DNA of 64,000 nt, from positions 25,001-89,000 of the forward strand of contig NZ_JABWRZ020000001.1 in NCBI RefSeq assembly GCF_014269185.2, in the 5' to 3' direction. The position numbers and the translations under genes are program-made. The first letter of the stretch is position 1. Each line of letters begins with the position of its first letter. Shown here in pieces: positions 34,824 through 43,849 of this stretch. The notes under the pieces were generated by a model. It did no database searches. It had not been told where the DNA came from and saw nothing but the letters and a program-made list of their open reading frames with translations. The DNA is from Pseudomonas oryzicola. GTDB lineage: Bacteria; Pseudomonadota; Gammaproteobacteria; Pseudomonadales; Pseudomonadaceae.

Positions 34824-36755
34824 CTACTCTTGCTCGACGCGATTGCGCCCCAGTTCCTTGGCTCGATATAGCGCTGCATCGGCGCGCTTGAGCACTTGGT
34901 CGCCGCGCTCCCCGGAACGGAAAGCGCCCAGGCCGATGGACGTGGTGATCACTACCCGTTCGCCCTTGAAGTGGAACGGACAGGCCTCGACCGTGGCGCG
35001 CAGCCCCTCGGCCACCTTCGCGGCCGCTGCCGGCGAGGTCTGCGGTAACAACAGGACGAACTCCTCGCCACCGAAACGGGCGATGAACTCGTTGCCGCTC
35101 AAGCGCTTGCGCAACTGGTCGGCAACAATTTTCAATACCTTGTCCCCTGCCAGGTGGCCGTAGCTGTCGTTGATGCGCTTGAAATGGTCCAGGTCGAGGA
35201 TCGCCATCGCCAGGTGGCCGCCTTTTTCCTGCCACTCGATCATTTCGCGCTCGACCCGCTCGCTCCAGGCGGCACGGTTGGGCAGGCCGGTAAGCGGATC
35301 TAGCAAGGCTTTCTGCCGCTGTTCCTCCAGGTGCTCACGGTAGCCGAGGGCCTCCTGCTCCATGTTCGCTACCCGCTCCGACAGCCCTTGCAGGCGCCCG
35401 GCCAGCTCTTGCTCGCGGCGATCGCGCTCGTGCTTGTGCTGGTCCATGGTCACCAGCAGGCCTTCCAGGCGGTTGTCCAGAATGTGCTTGAGGCTGTCCA
35501 CATCAGCAGCCCCCTGCACACTACTCTGCAGCCCATCTACGTGCTCGCGCAGCTGGGTATCCAGCTCTCGGGCAGCGGAACTGTTGTCGGCATGGCCGAC
35601 ACTGGCTTCGTGTAGGTGGCTCTGGAAGCCTTCCAAGCGTTCGTTGAGCTGCTGCAGGTAGGTTTCGAATTCATGCTGGCCGCTGTCGGTGATCGCCAGC
35701 ATGAGCACGGCCAGGTCGTCCAGCACCGGGATAAGCTCATACCAGTTCAGGCCGCGGGCGACCCGTTCGCGCATCTCCAGTGCCTGGGTCTTGTGCCGTT
35801 CGGGCAAACTGAGGTCGTCGAGCAGGCCGATCAGGGTCTGCTCGATGTGCGCAGCCACTTGGCTATAAGGTGGCTCCACCGCGTAGGGCAGGGCATAAGG
35901 GCTGTCTTCGTCGAAAGGCTCTTCAAGTGCTTGTGGCGGTTCTGCGTCAGCCAGCGGCTCGCTGCCGGAAGCTTCTGGTACGGATACGTTTTCCGCTACT
36001 GTCTGCGGCAAGGGGGTTGGCGACAGTTCGGCCGTTTCGATCAACGCCGGGCCAGCTACCTCCAATTGGGGCTCGGGCGCTAACTGAACTTCGCCAATAG
36101 GGGCAGGAGGAGCTGGCAGCGGCAGCAACTCATCCACATCGTCGACCTGCGGGCCATCAACCGCCTGGGGTTGCGTGCTAACAGCAGGCAATGCCTCCGT
36201 TACAGGCGTCGGCGCGCCTGGCGTGTCATCGTCACGACTGCCGAACAAGCGCTGCAAGAAACCCGGCCGGGCCTCTTCCCCGCGCTTGCCCAAGGCTGAC
36301 AGCACACGGCCCTGCAAGCCGCTCAGTTCGCCCAGCAGCGGTGGCAGATCGCGGGACTGGGCGACACCGCCTTCGAGCTTCTTCGCCAGTTTCTTCAACG
36401 GCCGCGATACGTCGTTTGGCAGCGGCAGGCCTTGCAGTTGGCCAACCAGCGCGGTCAGCGCGTCACTGACCTGGTTCATGCGCGTTTCCCGACGCTGCTC
36501 GGAATCCAATACCGCTTTCTCCAGGCGCGGAATCAGGCCGGCAAGGCCAGCGTCCATGTTGTCGCTGCGGATGACCTCGCGCATTTCCTTCATGCACTGG
36601 TCCACCACCTTGTCACTGCCTTCGGCAGCCAGGGTGCTGCGGACCAAGCCGCGGCGCAGCAAGTCGAGACGGGCCTCCCAACGGCGCTCGAGCTTTTCCT
36701 GCTGCTCGATGCTTTTCAGGTATTTTTCTTTCCAGCGCTCAGCGTCTTCAGTCAT
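34824..36755 (-). CDS. GGDEF diguanylate cyclase (DgcH-like)
   Basis: A ~643-residue soluble protein. The long N-terminal part is helical and includes a Pro/Glu-rich linker (~residues 190-290). The coiled region KHERDRREQELAGRL then leads into a C-terminal GGDEF domain with DPLTGLPNRAAW, AILDLDHFKRINDSYGH and ARFGGEEFVLLLP, so the catalytic GGEEF is intact. The usual RxxD product-inhibition site five residues upstream is replaced by SGNE. No membrane helix is seen. I choose ATG 36755 (MTEDAERWKEKYLKS); the ATG at 36782, right after the preceding stop, is possible. It synthesises c-di-GMP, opposing the EAL protein nearby. Confidence 0.88.
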   Translation of the reverse strand: MTEDAERWKEKYLKSIEQQEKLERRWEARLDLLRRGLVRSTLAAEGSDKVVDQCMKEMREVIRSDNMDAGLAGLIPRLEKAVLDSEQRRETRMNQVSDALTALVGQLQGLPLPNDVSRPLKKLAKKLEGGVAQSRDLPPLLGELSGLQGRVLSALGKRGEEARPGFLQRLFGSRDDDTPGAPTPVTEALPAVSTQPQAVDGPQVDDVDELLPLPAPPAPIGEVQLAPEPQLEVAGPALIETAELSPTPLPQTVAENVSVPEASGSEPLADAEPPQALEEPFDEDSPYALPYAVEPPYSQVAAHIEQTLIGLLDDLSLPERHKTQALEMRERVARGLNWYELIPVLDDLAVLMLAITDSGQHEFETYLQQLNERLEGFQSHLHEASVGHADNSSAARELDTQLREHVDGLQSSVQGAADVDSLKHILDNRLEGLLVTMDQHKHERDRREQELAGRLQGLSERVANMEQEALGYREHLEEQRQKALLDPLTGLPNRAAWSERVEREMIEWQEKGGHLAMAILDLDHFKRINDSYGHLAGDKVLKIVADQLRKRLSGNEFIARFGGEEFVLLLPQTSPAAAAKVAEGLRATVEACPFHFKGERVVITTSIGLGAFRSGERGDQVLKRADAALYRAKELGRNRVEQE

Positions 36756-36782
36756 GCCCGGGTCCGCAAACGGTGATGGCAA

Positions 36783-37637
36783 TTAGCTCGGGACCGGCAG
36801 CGTATCCACAGTCAATGCATCAGGCAATCGAATCTCGACGGCAACGGGAAGGTGGTCTGAAATTGGCTGTGCCAGCACCTCGACACGCTCCAGCGTGAGG
36901 CTTGGGCTGAGCAGGATGTGGTCCAGGCAGCGCTGTGGCCGCCAGCTCGGGAAAGTGGCCTCGACTTGCGGGGCAATCAGGCCCAGGTCGCGCAGCGGCG
37001 AGTGCTCCAGCAGGTCGGTGGCATGGGTGTTCATGTCGCCCATCAACACCTGGTGGCGGTAGCCGCCAATCAGCTCGCGAATGTAGCCCAGCTGCAGCGC
37101 GCGGGTCTTGGCGCCAAGGGCCAGATGCATCATGACCACGATCAGCGCATCTTCACCCTCGCCGAAACGCACCAGGATCGCCCCGCGCCCGGCCGGGCCG
37201 GGTAACGGATGATCTTCCAGCAAGTGTGGCTTGAGGCGGCTGAGCACACCATTGCTGTGCTGGGCAAAACGCCCAAGGTTGCGGTTGAGCTGCTGGTACC
37301 AGTAGGGGAAAGCACCCAGGTGGGCCAGGTGTTCGACCTGGTTGACGTAGCCCGAACGCAGGCTGCCACCATCGGCCTCCTGCAACGCCACCAGGTCGAA
37401 ATCACCCAGCAGTTTGCCGATCTTCTGGAGGTTGCCGGCACGCCCGTTGTGCGGCAGCAGGTGCTGCCAGCTGCGGGTCAGGTAATGCCGGTAGCGCTCG
37501 GTACTGATACCCACCTGGATGTTGAAACTGAGCAGCCGCAGGCGACCATCCTCAGGCAGGCCAGGGGCCTGCAGGTGATGTTCGTTGACCTGCGGCTGAT
37601 GCAGGCCAATGCCGCGCGTGGACCTGAAGCGGGGCAT
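36783..37637 (-). CDS. Endonuclease/exonuclease/phosphatase family protein
   Basis: A 284-residue protein of the EEP (DNase I-like) superfamily. Catalytic motifs occur in order: LLSFNIQVG, VALQEADGG, HSNGVLSR, MMHLALG, LMGDMNTHA and the terminal QPISDHLPVAVEI. The active site therefore looks complete, with metal-binding Asn and Glu and the final Asp-His. No signal peptide, so cytosolic. The substrate (nucleic acid, phospholipid head group or inositol phosphate) cannot be told from sequence. It lies directly between dsbA and the GGDEF gene with gaps of 12 and 27 bases, so likely an operon. Confidence 0.85.
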   Translation of the reverse strand: MPRFRSTRGIGLHQPQVNEHHLQAPGLPEDGRLRLLSFNIQVGISTERYRHYLTRSWQHLLPHNGRAGNLQKIGKLLGDFDLVALQEADGGSLRSGYVNQVEHLAHLGAFPYWYQQLNRNLGRFAQHSNGVLSRLKPHLLEDHPLPGPAGRGAILVRFGEGEDALIVVMMHLALGAKTRALQLGYIRELIGGYRHQVLMGDMNTHATDLLEHSPLRDLGLIAPQVEATFPSWRPQRCLDHILLSPSLTLERVEVLAQPISDHLPVAVEIRLPDALTVDTLPVPS

Positions 37638-37649
37638 GGGCTGCGCCGC

Positions 37650-38282
37650 TTACTTAGCGGCGCGCTCCTTGTCGATCAGCTGGTCGGCAACATTCAGCAC
37701 ACCTTCCGGCCCGCCAGCGGTACCCAGGTCGAAGCGGTACTTGCCGTTGACCACCATGCTTGGTACGCCGGTGATTTCGTACTTCTTCGCCAGTTCCTTG
37801 GCCTGGTTGACCTGGCCCTTGATGGCGAACGAGTCGAAGGTGGCAAGGAACTTGTCCTTGTCCACGCCCTGGGTGGCGAGGAATTCGGCCATGTCGTTCT
37901 TGTCGGTCAGGCGCTTGTGCTGGTTCTGAATGGCATCGAACACCGCCGCGTGTACCTTGTGCTCGACGCCCATGGCCTCGAGGGTCAGGAACATCTGGCC
38001 GTGCGCATCCCACGGGCCACCGAACATGGCCGGTACGCGCTTGAAGTTGACGTCCTTGGGCAGTTTTTCGACCCAAGGGTTGATGGTCGGCTCGAAGTGG
38101 TAGCAGTGTGGGCAGCCATACCAGAACAGCTCGACGACTTCGATCTTGCCAGGCACGGAAACCGGAACCGGGTTGCTCAGCTCGATGTATTCCTTGCCAG
38201 CCACAGGCTCTGCGGCCTGCACGGCAGTCATACCAAATACGCTGGCGGCGACCAGCGCAGCGCTGAGAATCAGTTTACGCAT
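37650..38282 (-). CDS. dsbA: Thiol:disulfide interchange protein DsbA
   Basis: A 210-residue periplasmic oxidoreductase with a signal peptide cleaved near VQA-AE (residue 23). The active-site motif is Cys57-Pro-His-Cys60 in LFWYGCPHCYHF, and the cis-proline loop is TGVPSMVVNG. It introduces disulfides into exported proteins and is re-oxidised by DsbB. Nearby envelope proteins with paired cysteines include the CSS-EAL phosphodiesterase. It is downstream of the cytochrome c4 gene in the same direction, as is usual in Pseudomonas. Confidence 0.95.
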   Translation of the reverse strand: MRKLILSAALVAASVFGMTAVQAAEPVAGKEYIELSNPVPVSVPGKIEVVELFWYGCPHCYHFEPTINPWVEKLPKDVNFKRVPAMFGGPWDAHGQMFLTLEAMGVEHKVHAAVFDAIQNQHKRLTDKNDMAEFLATQGVDKDKFLATFDSFAIKGQVNQAKELAKKYEITGVPSMVVNGKYRFDLGTAGGPEGVLNVADQLIDKERAAK

Positions 38283-38455
38283 GCTTTACTCCTGAGCAGT
38301 CTTGGGTCGCCCCGACGCGGCCTGCACTGTGACAGGCCGGGAAGGGCTCGAGTTCTGTAGTGTAACGGCTGCGGACTGAAAAAAGGGCGGTCCGGCCGCC
38401 CTTTCATCATTGGCTTACAACATTAACTGAAAGTTAATGGGCCGCCTGTATGGCC

Positions 38456-39073
38456 TCAGTGCAGCCCCTGGATGTAGCTGGCCAACGCCTCGATGTCGTG
38501 GTTGCTCAGCTTGCCGGCGATGGTGCGCATGGTCATGGCATCGCCATCGTTGGTGCGGTTGCCTTCGCGGAAATCGGTGAGCTGCTTGGTTACATACTGT
38601 GCATGCTGGCCGCCCAGGTGCGGGAAGCCGGCCAGGGCGATGCCTGCGCCATTGGGCGAGTGGCAACCGGTGCAGGCAGGCATGCCTTTCTCCAGGTCGC
38701 CGCCGTTGAACAGTGCACGACCACGCTCGACGAGCTTGGGATCGGCAGCGCCGACGCTGCCTTTCTGGCTGGAGAAGTAGGCGGCAATATCGGCCAGGTC
38801 CTGGTCATTGAAGTTGGCCAGCATGCCGGTCATTTCCAGCACGGTGCGCTTGCCCGACTTGATATCGTGCAGTTGTTTTTCGAGGTAGCGTTGGCCCTGG
38901 CCGGCCAGTTTCGGGAAGTTCGGCGCCAGGCTGTTGCCGTCGGGGTTGTGGCAGGCGCCACAGACCGCGGTCTTGGCCTGGCCGGCGGCGGCATCGCCTT
39001 TGATGGGTTGCGCAGCAGTGGCCGCACCTGCGACACCCAGGGTCAACAGCAGACTCACGACTAGTTTGTTCAT
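38456..39073 (-). CDS. Di-heme cytochrome c4
   Basis: A 205-residue periplasmic protein: signal peptide of ~20 residues, then two homologous cytochrome c domains. Heme motifs are Cys38-Gly-Ala-Cys41-His42 and Cys134-Thr-Gly-Cys137-His138; axial methionines are plausible in LEMTGMLANF and GDAMTMRTIAG. Cytochrome c4 passes electrons to terminal oxidases and often accompanies polA, dsbA and engB in Pseudomonas. The spacing to the small c5-type gene is 31 bases, so the two are probably co-transcribed. Confidence 0.93.
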   Translation of the reverse strand: MNKLVVSLLLTLGVAGAATAAQPIKGDAAAGQAKTAVCGACHNPDGNSLAPNFPKLAGQGQRYLEKQLHDIKSGKRTVLEMTGMLANFNDQDLADIAAYFSSQKGSVGAADPKLVERGRALFNGGDLEKGMPACTGCHSPNGAGIALAGFPHLGGQHAQYVTKQLTDFREGNRTNDGDAMTMRTIAGKLSNHDIEALASYIQGLH

Positions 39074-39104
39074 CAGCTAATCCAACACGGCTAAGGGTGA
39101 AATG

Positions 39105-39407
39105 TTATGTATCGGGACTGCCACTCATCCAAAGGATGACCAAACGGTAGTCCTCGGCACTGCAGTCCATGCACAATCCACGCGGCGGCATAGCCTTGAA
39201 ACCCTGGGTCACGTGCTTCACCAGTACCTCCATGCCTTGCGCCAGCCTTGGCTCCCATGCTGCCCGATCACCCTGCCTGGGTGCCTGTGGCAACTGCCCG
39301 GCGTGACAGGCCGCACACGTGCGGTTGTACAACACCTCGGGATCCTGTGTAGCCTGTGCGCTGAAAAACGGCAGGAACATACCGACAGCAAGCAGCCATT
39401 TCGCCAT
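39105..39407 (-). CDS. Small cytochrome c5-type protein
   Basis: A 100-residue monoheme cytochrome. A signal peptide ([19 protein letters not shown]) precedes CAACH near residue 32 and a later [14 protein letters not shown] with the likely axial methionine in the MPPRG loop and an extra cysteine pair. This is the cytochrome c5 arrangement, in which the two added cysteines can form a disulfide. It lies upstream of cytochrome c4 and divergent from engB. It probably shares an electron-transfer role with c4. Confidence 0.88.
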   Translation of the reverse strand: MAKWLLAVGMFLPFFSAQATQDPEVLYNRTCAACHAGQLPQAPRQGDRAAWEPRLAQGMEVLVKHVTQGFKAMPPRGLCMDCSAEDYRLVILWMSGSPDT

Positions 39408-39608
39408 GCGGAACGACCTTCAGGGTTGGGGGCCGCGCTGCGTTCTGTTGCGCGAGCTATTGTTCGACACCCCATGCTCGTTCCCCTTTGCCGGGAGAAT
39501 GAGCACACAAAAACTGGGGCATTATATACTTCCGCCATCCAAACGGAAACGACACCGCTTGCCAGGCTCGGGCCTACAGAGTCAGGCAACACCCACATCG
39601 GATATCCC

Positions 39609-40241
39609 ATGCAAGTCAAGAACCCCATCCTCGGCCTCTGCCAGAAAGCCAAATTCGCCCTCAGCGCTGCCAAGGTCGAACAATGCCCGGACGACCAGGG
39701 TTACGAGGTGGCTTTCGCCGGCCGCTCCAACGCCGGCAAATCCAGCGCCCTCAACACCCTGACTCATGCCAGCCTGGCGCGTACCTCGAAAACCCCCGGG
39801 CGCACCCAGCTGTTGAATTTCTTCAGTCTGGACGATGAACGGCGTTTGGTCGACCTGCCGGGCTACGGTTATGCAAAAGTACCGATTCCGCTGAAGCAAC
39901 ACTGGCAGAAACACCTGGAAGCCTACCTGGGCAGCCGTGAATGCCTGCGTGGCGTCATCCTGATGATGGACGTGCGCCATCCGATGACCGACTTCGACAA
40001 GATGATGCTTGACTGGGCCAAGGCCAGCAGCATGCCGATGCATATCCTGCTGACCAAGGCCGACAAGCTGACCCACGGTGCAGGCAAGAACACCCTGCTC
40101 AAGGTGCAGTCGGAAATCCGCAAGGGCTGGGGCGATGGCGTGACCATCCAGCTGTTCTCGGCGCCCAAGCGCCTGGGCGTGGAGGAGGCCTACCGAGTGC
40201 TGGCGGACTGGATGGAGCTGGAAGACAAGCCAGTGGCCTGA
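39609..40241 (+). CDS. engB: Ribosome biogenesis GTPase EngB (YihA/YsxC)
   Basis: A 210-residue essential-family GTPase involved in 50S subunit assembly. The G motifs are present: G1 [13 protein letters not shown]2 in [15 protein letters not shown]3 [11 protein letters not shown]4 TKADKL and G5 FSAPKRLG. Length and the C-terminal [15 protein letters not shown] match the family. The ATG at 39609 begins [16 protein letters not shown], the usual EngB N-terminus; the frame is open far upstream but overlaps the cytochrome promoter region. It converges on the ErsA-like RNA and polA. Confidence 0.94.
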   Translation: MQVKNPILGLCQKAKFALSAAKVEQCPDDQGYEVAFAGRSNAGKSSALNTLTHASLARTSKTPGRTQLLNFFSLDDERRLVDLPGYGYAKVPIPLKQHWQKHLEAYLGSRECLRGVILMMDVRHPMTDFDKMMLDWAKASSMPMHILLTKADKLTHGAGKNTLLKVQSEIRKGWGDGVTIQLFSAPKRLGVEEAYRVLADWMELEDKPVA

Positions 40242-40270
40242 GGCCTGCATCGCCCCCTCTGGGGACATTA

Positions 40271-40356
40271 CTGTGGGAGCGGGCGTGCCTGCGAAGAATC
40301 CAGCGCGGAGCATGGCCTGGGCTTCGCCCAGGTTCGCGGGCACGCCCGCTCCCACA
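40271..40356. repeat. REP inverted pair (CTGTGGGAGCGGGC type)
   Basis: CTGTGGGAGCGGGCGTGCC on the left and GGGCACGCCCGCTCCCACAG on the right are near-perfect complements 45 bases apart, with a short inner stem CCTGGGCTTCGCCCAGG. It lies directly after the engB stop codon. Confidence 0.85.
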
Positions 40357-40390
40357 GTGTTCATCACCAGACTCAAGCCAAATTCCGGGC

Positions 40391-40433
40391 AAAAAAAACC
40401 CCGGACTTCGTATGGGGAGGGGGAAGTTCGGGG
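40391..40433 (-). terminator. Terminator of the ErsA-like RNA
   Basis: An 11-bp stem with one mismatch and a C-rich loop, followed by eight T on the minus strand. An alternative pairing uses CCGGACTT at 40437-40444 with the same AAGTCCGG arm. Confidence 0.8.
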
Positions 40434-40521
40434 TCCAAGTCCGGACCGCTAGGGCGGGGTCCGGATATCTGCCAACACTTAACACAACATAGGAGCATCG
40501 AAGGGCTTCACCAGCCATTCA
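40391..40521 (-). ncRNA. ersA: ErsA-like (Spot 42-type position) small RNA
   Basis: On the minus strand a ~130-nt transcript is predicted. A promoter (40528-40555) fits its 5' end, and it finishes with a stem (ACCCCGAACTT pairing with AAGTCCGGGGT, one mismatch) followed by eight T. The loop before the final arm is C-rich (CCCCCTCCCC), a typical target-pairing stretch in ErsA, which base-pairs with algC and other mRNAs. Position between polA and engB is the established location of ErsA in Pseudomonas and of Spot 42 in enterics. ErsA depends on the envelope-stress sigma factor AlgU in P. aeruginosa. Ends are estimates. Confidence 0.8.
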
Positions 40522-40527
40522 GTTACT

Positions 40528-40555
40528 CTGAGTTCCGGTTCACCAGTTTAGTTCC
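40528..40555 (-). promoter_or_regulatory. AlgU/sigma-E type promoter for the ErsA-like RNA
   Basis: On the minus strand GAACTA (40555-40550), a 17-base spacer and TCAGA (40532-40528) resemble the AlgU consensus GAACTT-N16/17-TCTGA. It would start a transcript near 40521, giving an RNA of ErsA length at the downstream terminator. Confidence 0.6.
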
Positions 40556-40669
40556 GAAGCCCTGGAAACTATTTGCGATAGTTTCATGAAGCCTCAGTAC
40601 CAATGGCACTGAGCGGTACCAGGATCCGCGCCCCTAAGTCGCAGATCCTGCACAGCTTCACCCGCTCGA

Positions 40670-43417
40670 TCAGTGCGCTTCGTCCCAGTTCGCACCAACG
40701 CCTGCCTCTACCAGCAACGGCACATCCAGCTGCGCCGCCTGGCTCATGTGCTGGCGGATTTCATCTTTCACCTGGTCTACCAGGTCTTCGCGTACCTCCA
40801 GCACCAGTTCGTCGTGAACCTGGAGGATTACCCGGGCGTCCAGCCCGCTTTCGCTCAGCCAGTTATCCACATTGACCATGGCGCGCTTGATGATATCGGC
40901 CGCGGTTCCTTGCATCGGCGCGTTGATCGCGGTGCGCTCGGCGCCTTTGCGCAAGGCCGGGTTCTTGGCATTGATGTCCGGCAGGTACAGGCGTCGGCCA
41001 AACAGGGTCTCGACGAAGCCTTGCGCGGCAGCCTGGGCACGGGTGCGCTCCATGTAGGCCAGTACGCCAGGGTAGCGAGTGAAATAGCGATCGATATAGT
41101 CCTGCGATTGCTTGCGATCGACACCGATCTGCTTGGCCAGGCCAAAGGCGCTCATGCCATAGATCAGGCCGAAGTTGATGGCCTTGGCGCTACGGCGCTG
41201 GTCGGTGGTGACATCTTCCAGGGCCACGCCGAACACTTCTGCCGCCGTGGCACGGTGCACGTCCAGGTTGTTGCGGAAGGCATGCAGCAAGCCTTCGTCC
41301 TTGGCCAGGTGGGCCATGATGCGCAGCTCGATCTGCGAGTAGTCCGCCGCCAGCAATTTGTAGCCTGGGCTGGCGACGAAGGCCTGGCGGATACGCCGCC
41401 CTTCGGCTGTACGAATCGGGATGTTCTGCAGGTTCGGGTCGCTCGAGGACAGCCGGCCGGTAGCCGCCACCGCCTGCTGGTACGAGGTGTGGATACGCCC
41501 GGTGCGCGGGTTGATCTGCCCTGGCAGCTTGTCCGTATAGGTGCTCTTGAGCTTGCTCAGGCTGCGGTATTGCATCAATACCTCAGGCAGCGGATAGCCT
41601 TGCTCGGCCAGTTCGTCGAGCACCGCTTCTGCGGTGGATGGCTGGCCCTTGGTGGTCTTGCTCAGCACCGGCATGCCCAGCTTGTCATAGAGGATCGCAC
41701 CCAGCTGCTTGGGCGAACCGAGGTTGAATTCCTCACCCGCCAGCTCATAGGCGCGCTGCTCCAGTTCGGCCATCTTCACCCCCAGCTCGCCACTCTGCAC
41801 CCGCAGCAGCGCAGCATCGACCAGCGCACCCTGGCGCTCGATCTTGGCCAGCACCGGCACCAATGGCATCTCGATGTCCATCAATACCGGCTGCACGCTC
41901 GGCGTCTGCGCCAGGCGCGCCTGCAACGCGTGGTGCAGGCGCAGGGTGATGTCGGCATCTTCGGCAGCGTAGGGGCCGGCCTTGTCCAGGTGGATCTGGT
42001 TGAAGGTCAGCTGCTTGGCGCCCTTGCCGGCGATGTCCTCGAAGGCAATGGTGGTGTGGTCGAGGTACTTCTGCGCCAGGCTATCCATGTCGTGACGCGT
42101 GGCCGTGGAGTTCAGCACATACGACTCGAGCATGGTGTCATAGGCCACGCCGCGCATTTCGATGGCCGGCGAGCCATTGGCGAGGATGTTGATATCGTAT
42201 TTGGCGTTCTGCCCGACCTTGGCCTTGGCCGGGTCTTCGAGCAATGGCTTGAGTGCCAGCAGCACCGTCTCGCGGTCCAACTGGGCCGGCGCACCCTCGT
42301 AATCATGGGCCAGCGGCACGTAGGCCGCTTCATGCGGCTCGACGGCGAACGACAGGCCAACCAGCTGCGCCTGCTGGGCATCCAGGCTGGTGGTCTCGGT
42401 GTCGAAAGCGAACAGCGGTGCCTGGCGCAGCTTCTCCAGCCAGGCTTCGAAACGGGCCGGGTCCAGAATGGTTTCGTAGCTGGGCTCGACCTTGGCCACC
42501 GGTTCGGCGATCGGCGCGATGTCATCACCGGCCTTCGCCGCGTCACGCTGCACTTCGGCGACCCAGCTCTTGAACTCCATTTCGGTGTACAACGCCAGCA
42601 GCGCTTCGCGATCCGGCTCCCCGCATACCAGGGCGTCGACTTCGATATCCAGCGGCACATCGACCTTGATGGTGGCCAGTTCATACGACAGAAACGCCGC
42701 GTCGCGGTGCTCCTCGAGCTTGGCCGGCAGGGTCTTGGCGCCACGAATGGGCAACGTCGGGACCTTTTCCAGGTTGGCATACAGGTCGCTGAGGCCACCG
42801 CCGATACCGGTCAGCAGGCCCACTGCAGTTTTTTCGCCCACGCCCGGTACGCCGGGGATGTTGTCGACCTTGTCGCCCATCAGGGCCAGGAAATCGATTA
42901 TGTGTTCCGGGCCGACACCAAATTTCTCGTGCACGCCAGCAACGTCCAGCGCGCTTCCGGTCATGGTGTTGACCAAGGTAATGTGCCCGTCCACCAACTG
43001 TGCCATGTCCTTGTCACCGGTCGAGATGATCACCGGCCGCCCAAGGGCGGCACTGCTGCGCGCCAGGGTGCCGATCACGTCGTCGGCCTCGACACCCTCG
43101 ACGCACAGCAGCGGGTAGCCCAGCGCCTTGACGCTGGCGTGCAGCGGCTCGATCTGCAAGCGCAGGTCGTCCGGCATGCTCGGGCGGTTGGCCTTGTACT
43201 CGGCGAACATGGCATCGCGGAAGGTGCCGCCCTTGGCGTCGAACACCACCGCAAACAGGCTGTCGGGGTATTGCTTGCGCAGGCTCTTGAGCATGTTCAG
43301 CACCCCCTTCACCGCGCCGGTCGGCATGCCCTTGGAGGTGGTCAACGGCGGCAGCGCATGGAAGGCGCGGTAGAGGTAGGAGGAACCGTCCACCAGGACG
43401 AGGGGCGCTTGGCTCAT
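40670..43417 (-). CDS. polA: DNA polymerase I
   Basis: A 915-residue three-domain repair and replication polymerase. The N-terminal 5'-3' exonuclease domain starts [20 protein letters not shown] with acidic patches at [11 protein letters not shown] and STGDKDMAQ. The 3'-5' proofreading domain appears intact ([11 protein letters not shown], then [13 protein letters not shown]). The polymerase domain has motif [13 protein letters not shown], motif [17 protein letters not shown] and motif [10 protein letters not shown]. The start at 43417 ([11 protein letters not shown]) is family-like; the frame extends 20 codons upstream without support. It removes RNA primers and fills gaps. Divergent from the DUF2782 gene. 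Confidence 0.96.
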   Translation of the reverse strand: MSQAPLVLVDGSSYLYRAFHALPPLTTSKGMPTGAVKGVLNMLKSLRKQYPDSLFAVVFDAKGGTFRDAMFAEYKANRPSMPDDLRLQIEPLHASVKALGYPLLCVEGVEADDVIGTLARSSAALGRPVIISTGDKDMAQLVDGHITLVNTMTGSALDVAGVHEKFGVGPEHIIDFLALMGDKVDNIPGVPGVGEKTAVGLLTGIGGGLSDLYANLEKVPTLPIRGAKTLPAKLEEHRDAAFLSYELATIKVDVPLDIEVDALVCGEPDREALLALYTEMEFKSWVAEVQRDAAKAGDDIAPIAEPVAKVEPSYETILDPARFEAWLEKLRQAPLFAFDTETTSLDAQQAQLVGLSFAVEPHEAAYVPLAHDYEGAPAQLDRETVLLALKPLLEDPAKAKVGQNAKYDINILANGSPAIEMRGVAYDTMLESYVLNSTATRHDMDSLAQKYLDHTTIAFEDIAGKGAKQLTFNQIHLDKAGPYAAEDADITLRLHHALQARLAQTPSVQPVLMDIEMPLVPVLAKIERQGALVDAALLRVQSGELGVKMAELEQRAYELAGEEFNLGSPKQLGAILYDKLGMPVLSKTTKGQPSTAEAVLDELAEQGYPLPEVLMQYRSLSKLKSTYTDKLPGQINPRTGRIHTSYQQAVAATGRLSSSDPNLQNIPIRTAEGRRIRQAFVASPGYKLLAADYSQIELRIMAHLAKDEGLLHAFRNNLDVHRATAAEVFGVALEDVTTDQRRSAKAINFGLIYGMSAFGLAKQIGVDRKQSQDYIDRYFTRYPGVLAYMERTRAQAAAQGFVETLFGRRLYLPDINAKNPALRKGAERTAINAPMQGTAADIIKRAMVNVDNWLSESGLDARVILQVHDELVLEVREDLVDQVKDEIRQHMSQAAQLDVPLLVEAGVGANWDEAH

Positions 43418-43492
43418 GAGCAGAATCAACCTTTTCGACGGGTCCGGCGCTAGAATAGCCAGAATCATTGACGACAAAGGGACAAGGTTATC

Positions 43493-43780
43493 ATGCGTAC
43501 ACTCAATCGCCTGTTACTGCTCGGTCTGTTGGCAACCATGCCTGTCGTCACCCTGGCGGCGGACGACGCCCCCTCGGCCGATCCCGAGGTGACCATTCGC
43601 ACGGAAGGCGACAAAACCATCCAGGAGTACCGGCAGAACGGGTTCCTGTATGCGATCAAGATCACGCCGAAACACGGCAAGCCTTATTTCCTGGTACGCG
43701 CCGATGGCTCTGATGGCAATTTCATTCGATCCGACCAGCCGGACATGCTGATTCCGTCCTGGAAGATCTTCGAGTGGTAA
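43493..43780 (+). CDS. DUF2782 family exported protein
   Basis: A 95-residue protein: signal peptide ([22 protein letters not shown]), then [40 protein letters not shown] and a C-terminal [11 protein letters not shown]. This matches DUF2782, a small conserved periplasmic family found next to polA and thrB in Pseudomonas. Function unknown. Divergent from polA and 69 bases upstream of thrB in the same direction. Confidence 0.88.
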   Translation: MRTLNRLLLLGLLATMPVVTLAADDAPSADPEVTIRTEGDKTIQEYRQNGFLYAIKITPKHGKPYFLVRADGSDGNFIRSDQPDMLIPSWKIFEW

Positions 43781-43849
43781 TCTGACGCGCACCGTTCACA
43801 TCAACCTGGCACTTCCCGGCGGAAGTGCCCGTATGGGCAACTTTTCATC

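Larger units (their letters stand above)
40242..40669. other. 428-nt engB-polA intergenic region
   Basis: It holds, from left to right, a REP pair (40271-40356), an ErsA-like small RNA on the minus strand with its own promoter, and a hairpin GAAACTAT-TTGCG-ATAGTTTC (40565-40585) that may end polA transcription. No protein-coding gene. Confidence 0.7.

Noticed and set aside
40673..43453. 926-codon open frame on the plus strand opposite polA
   Set aside because: Mirror of polA caused by high GC at third codon positions; no known fold or ribosome-binding site.
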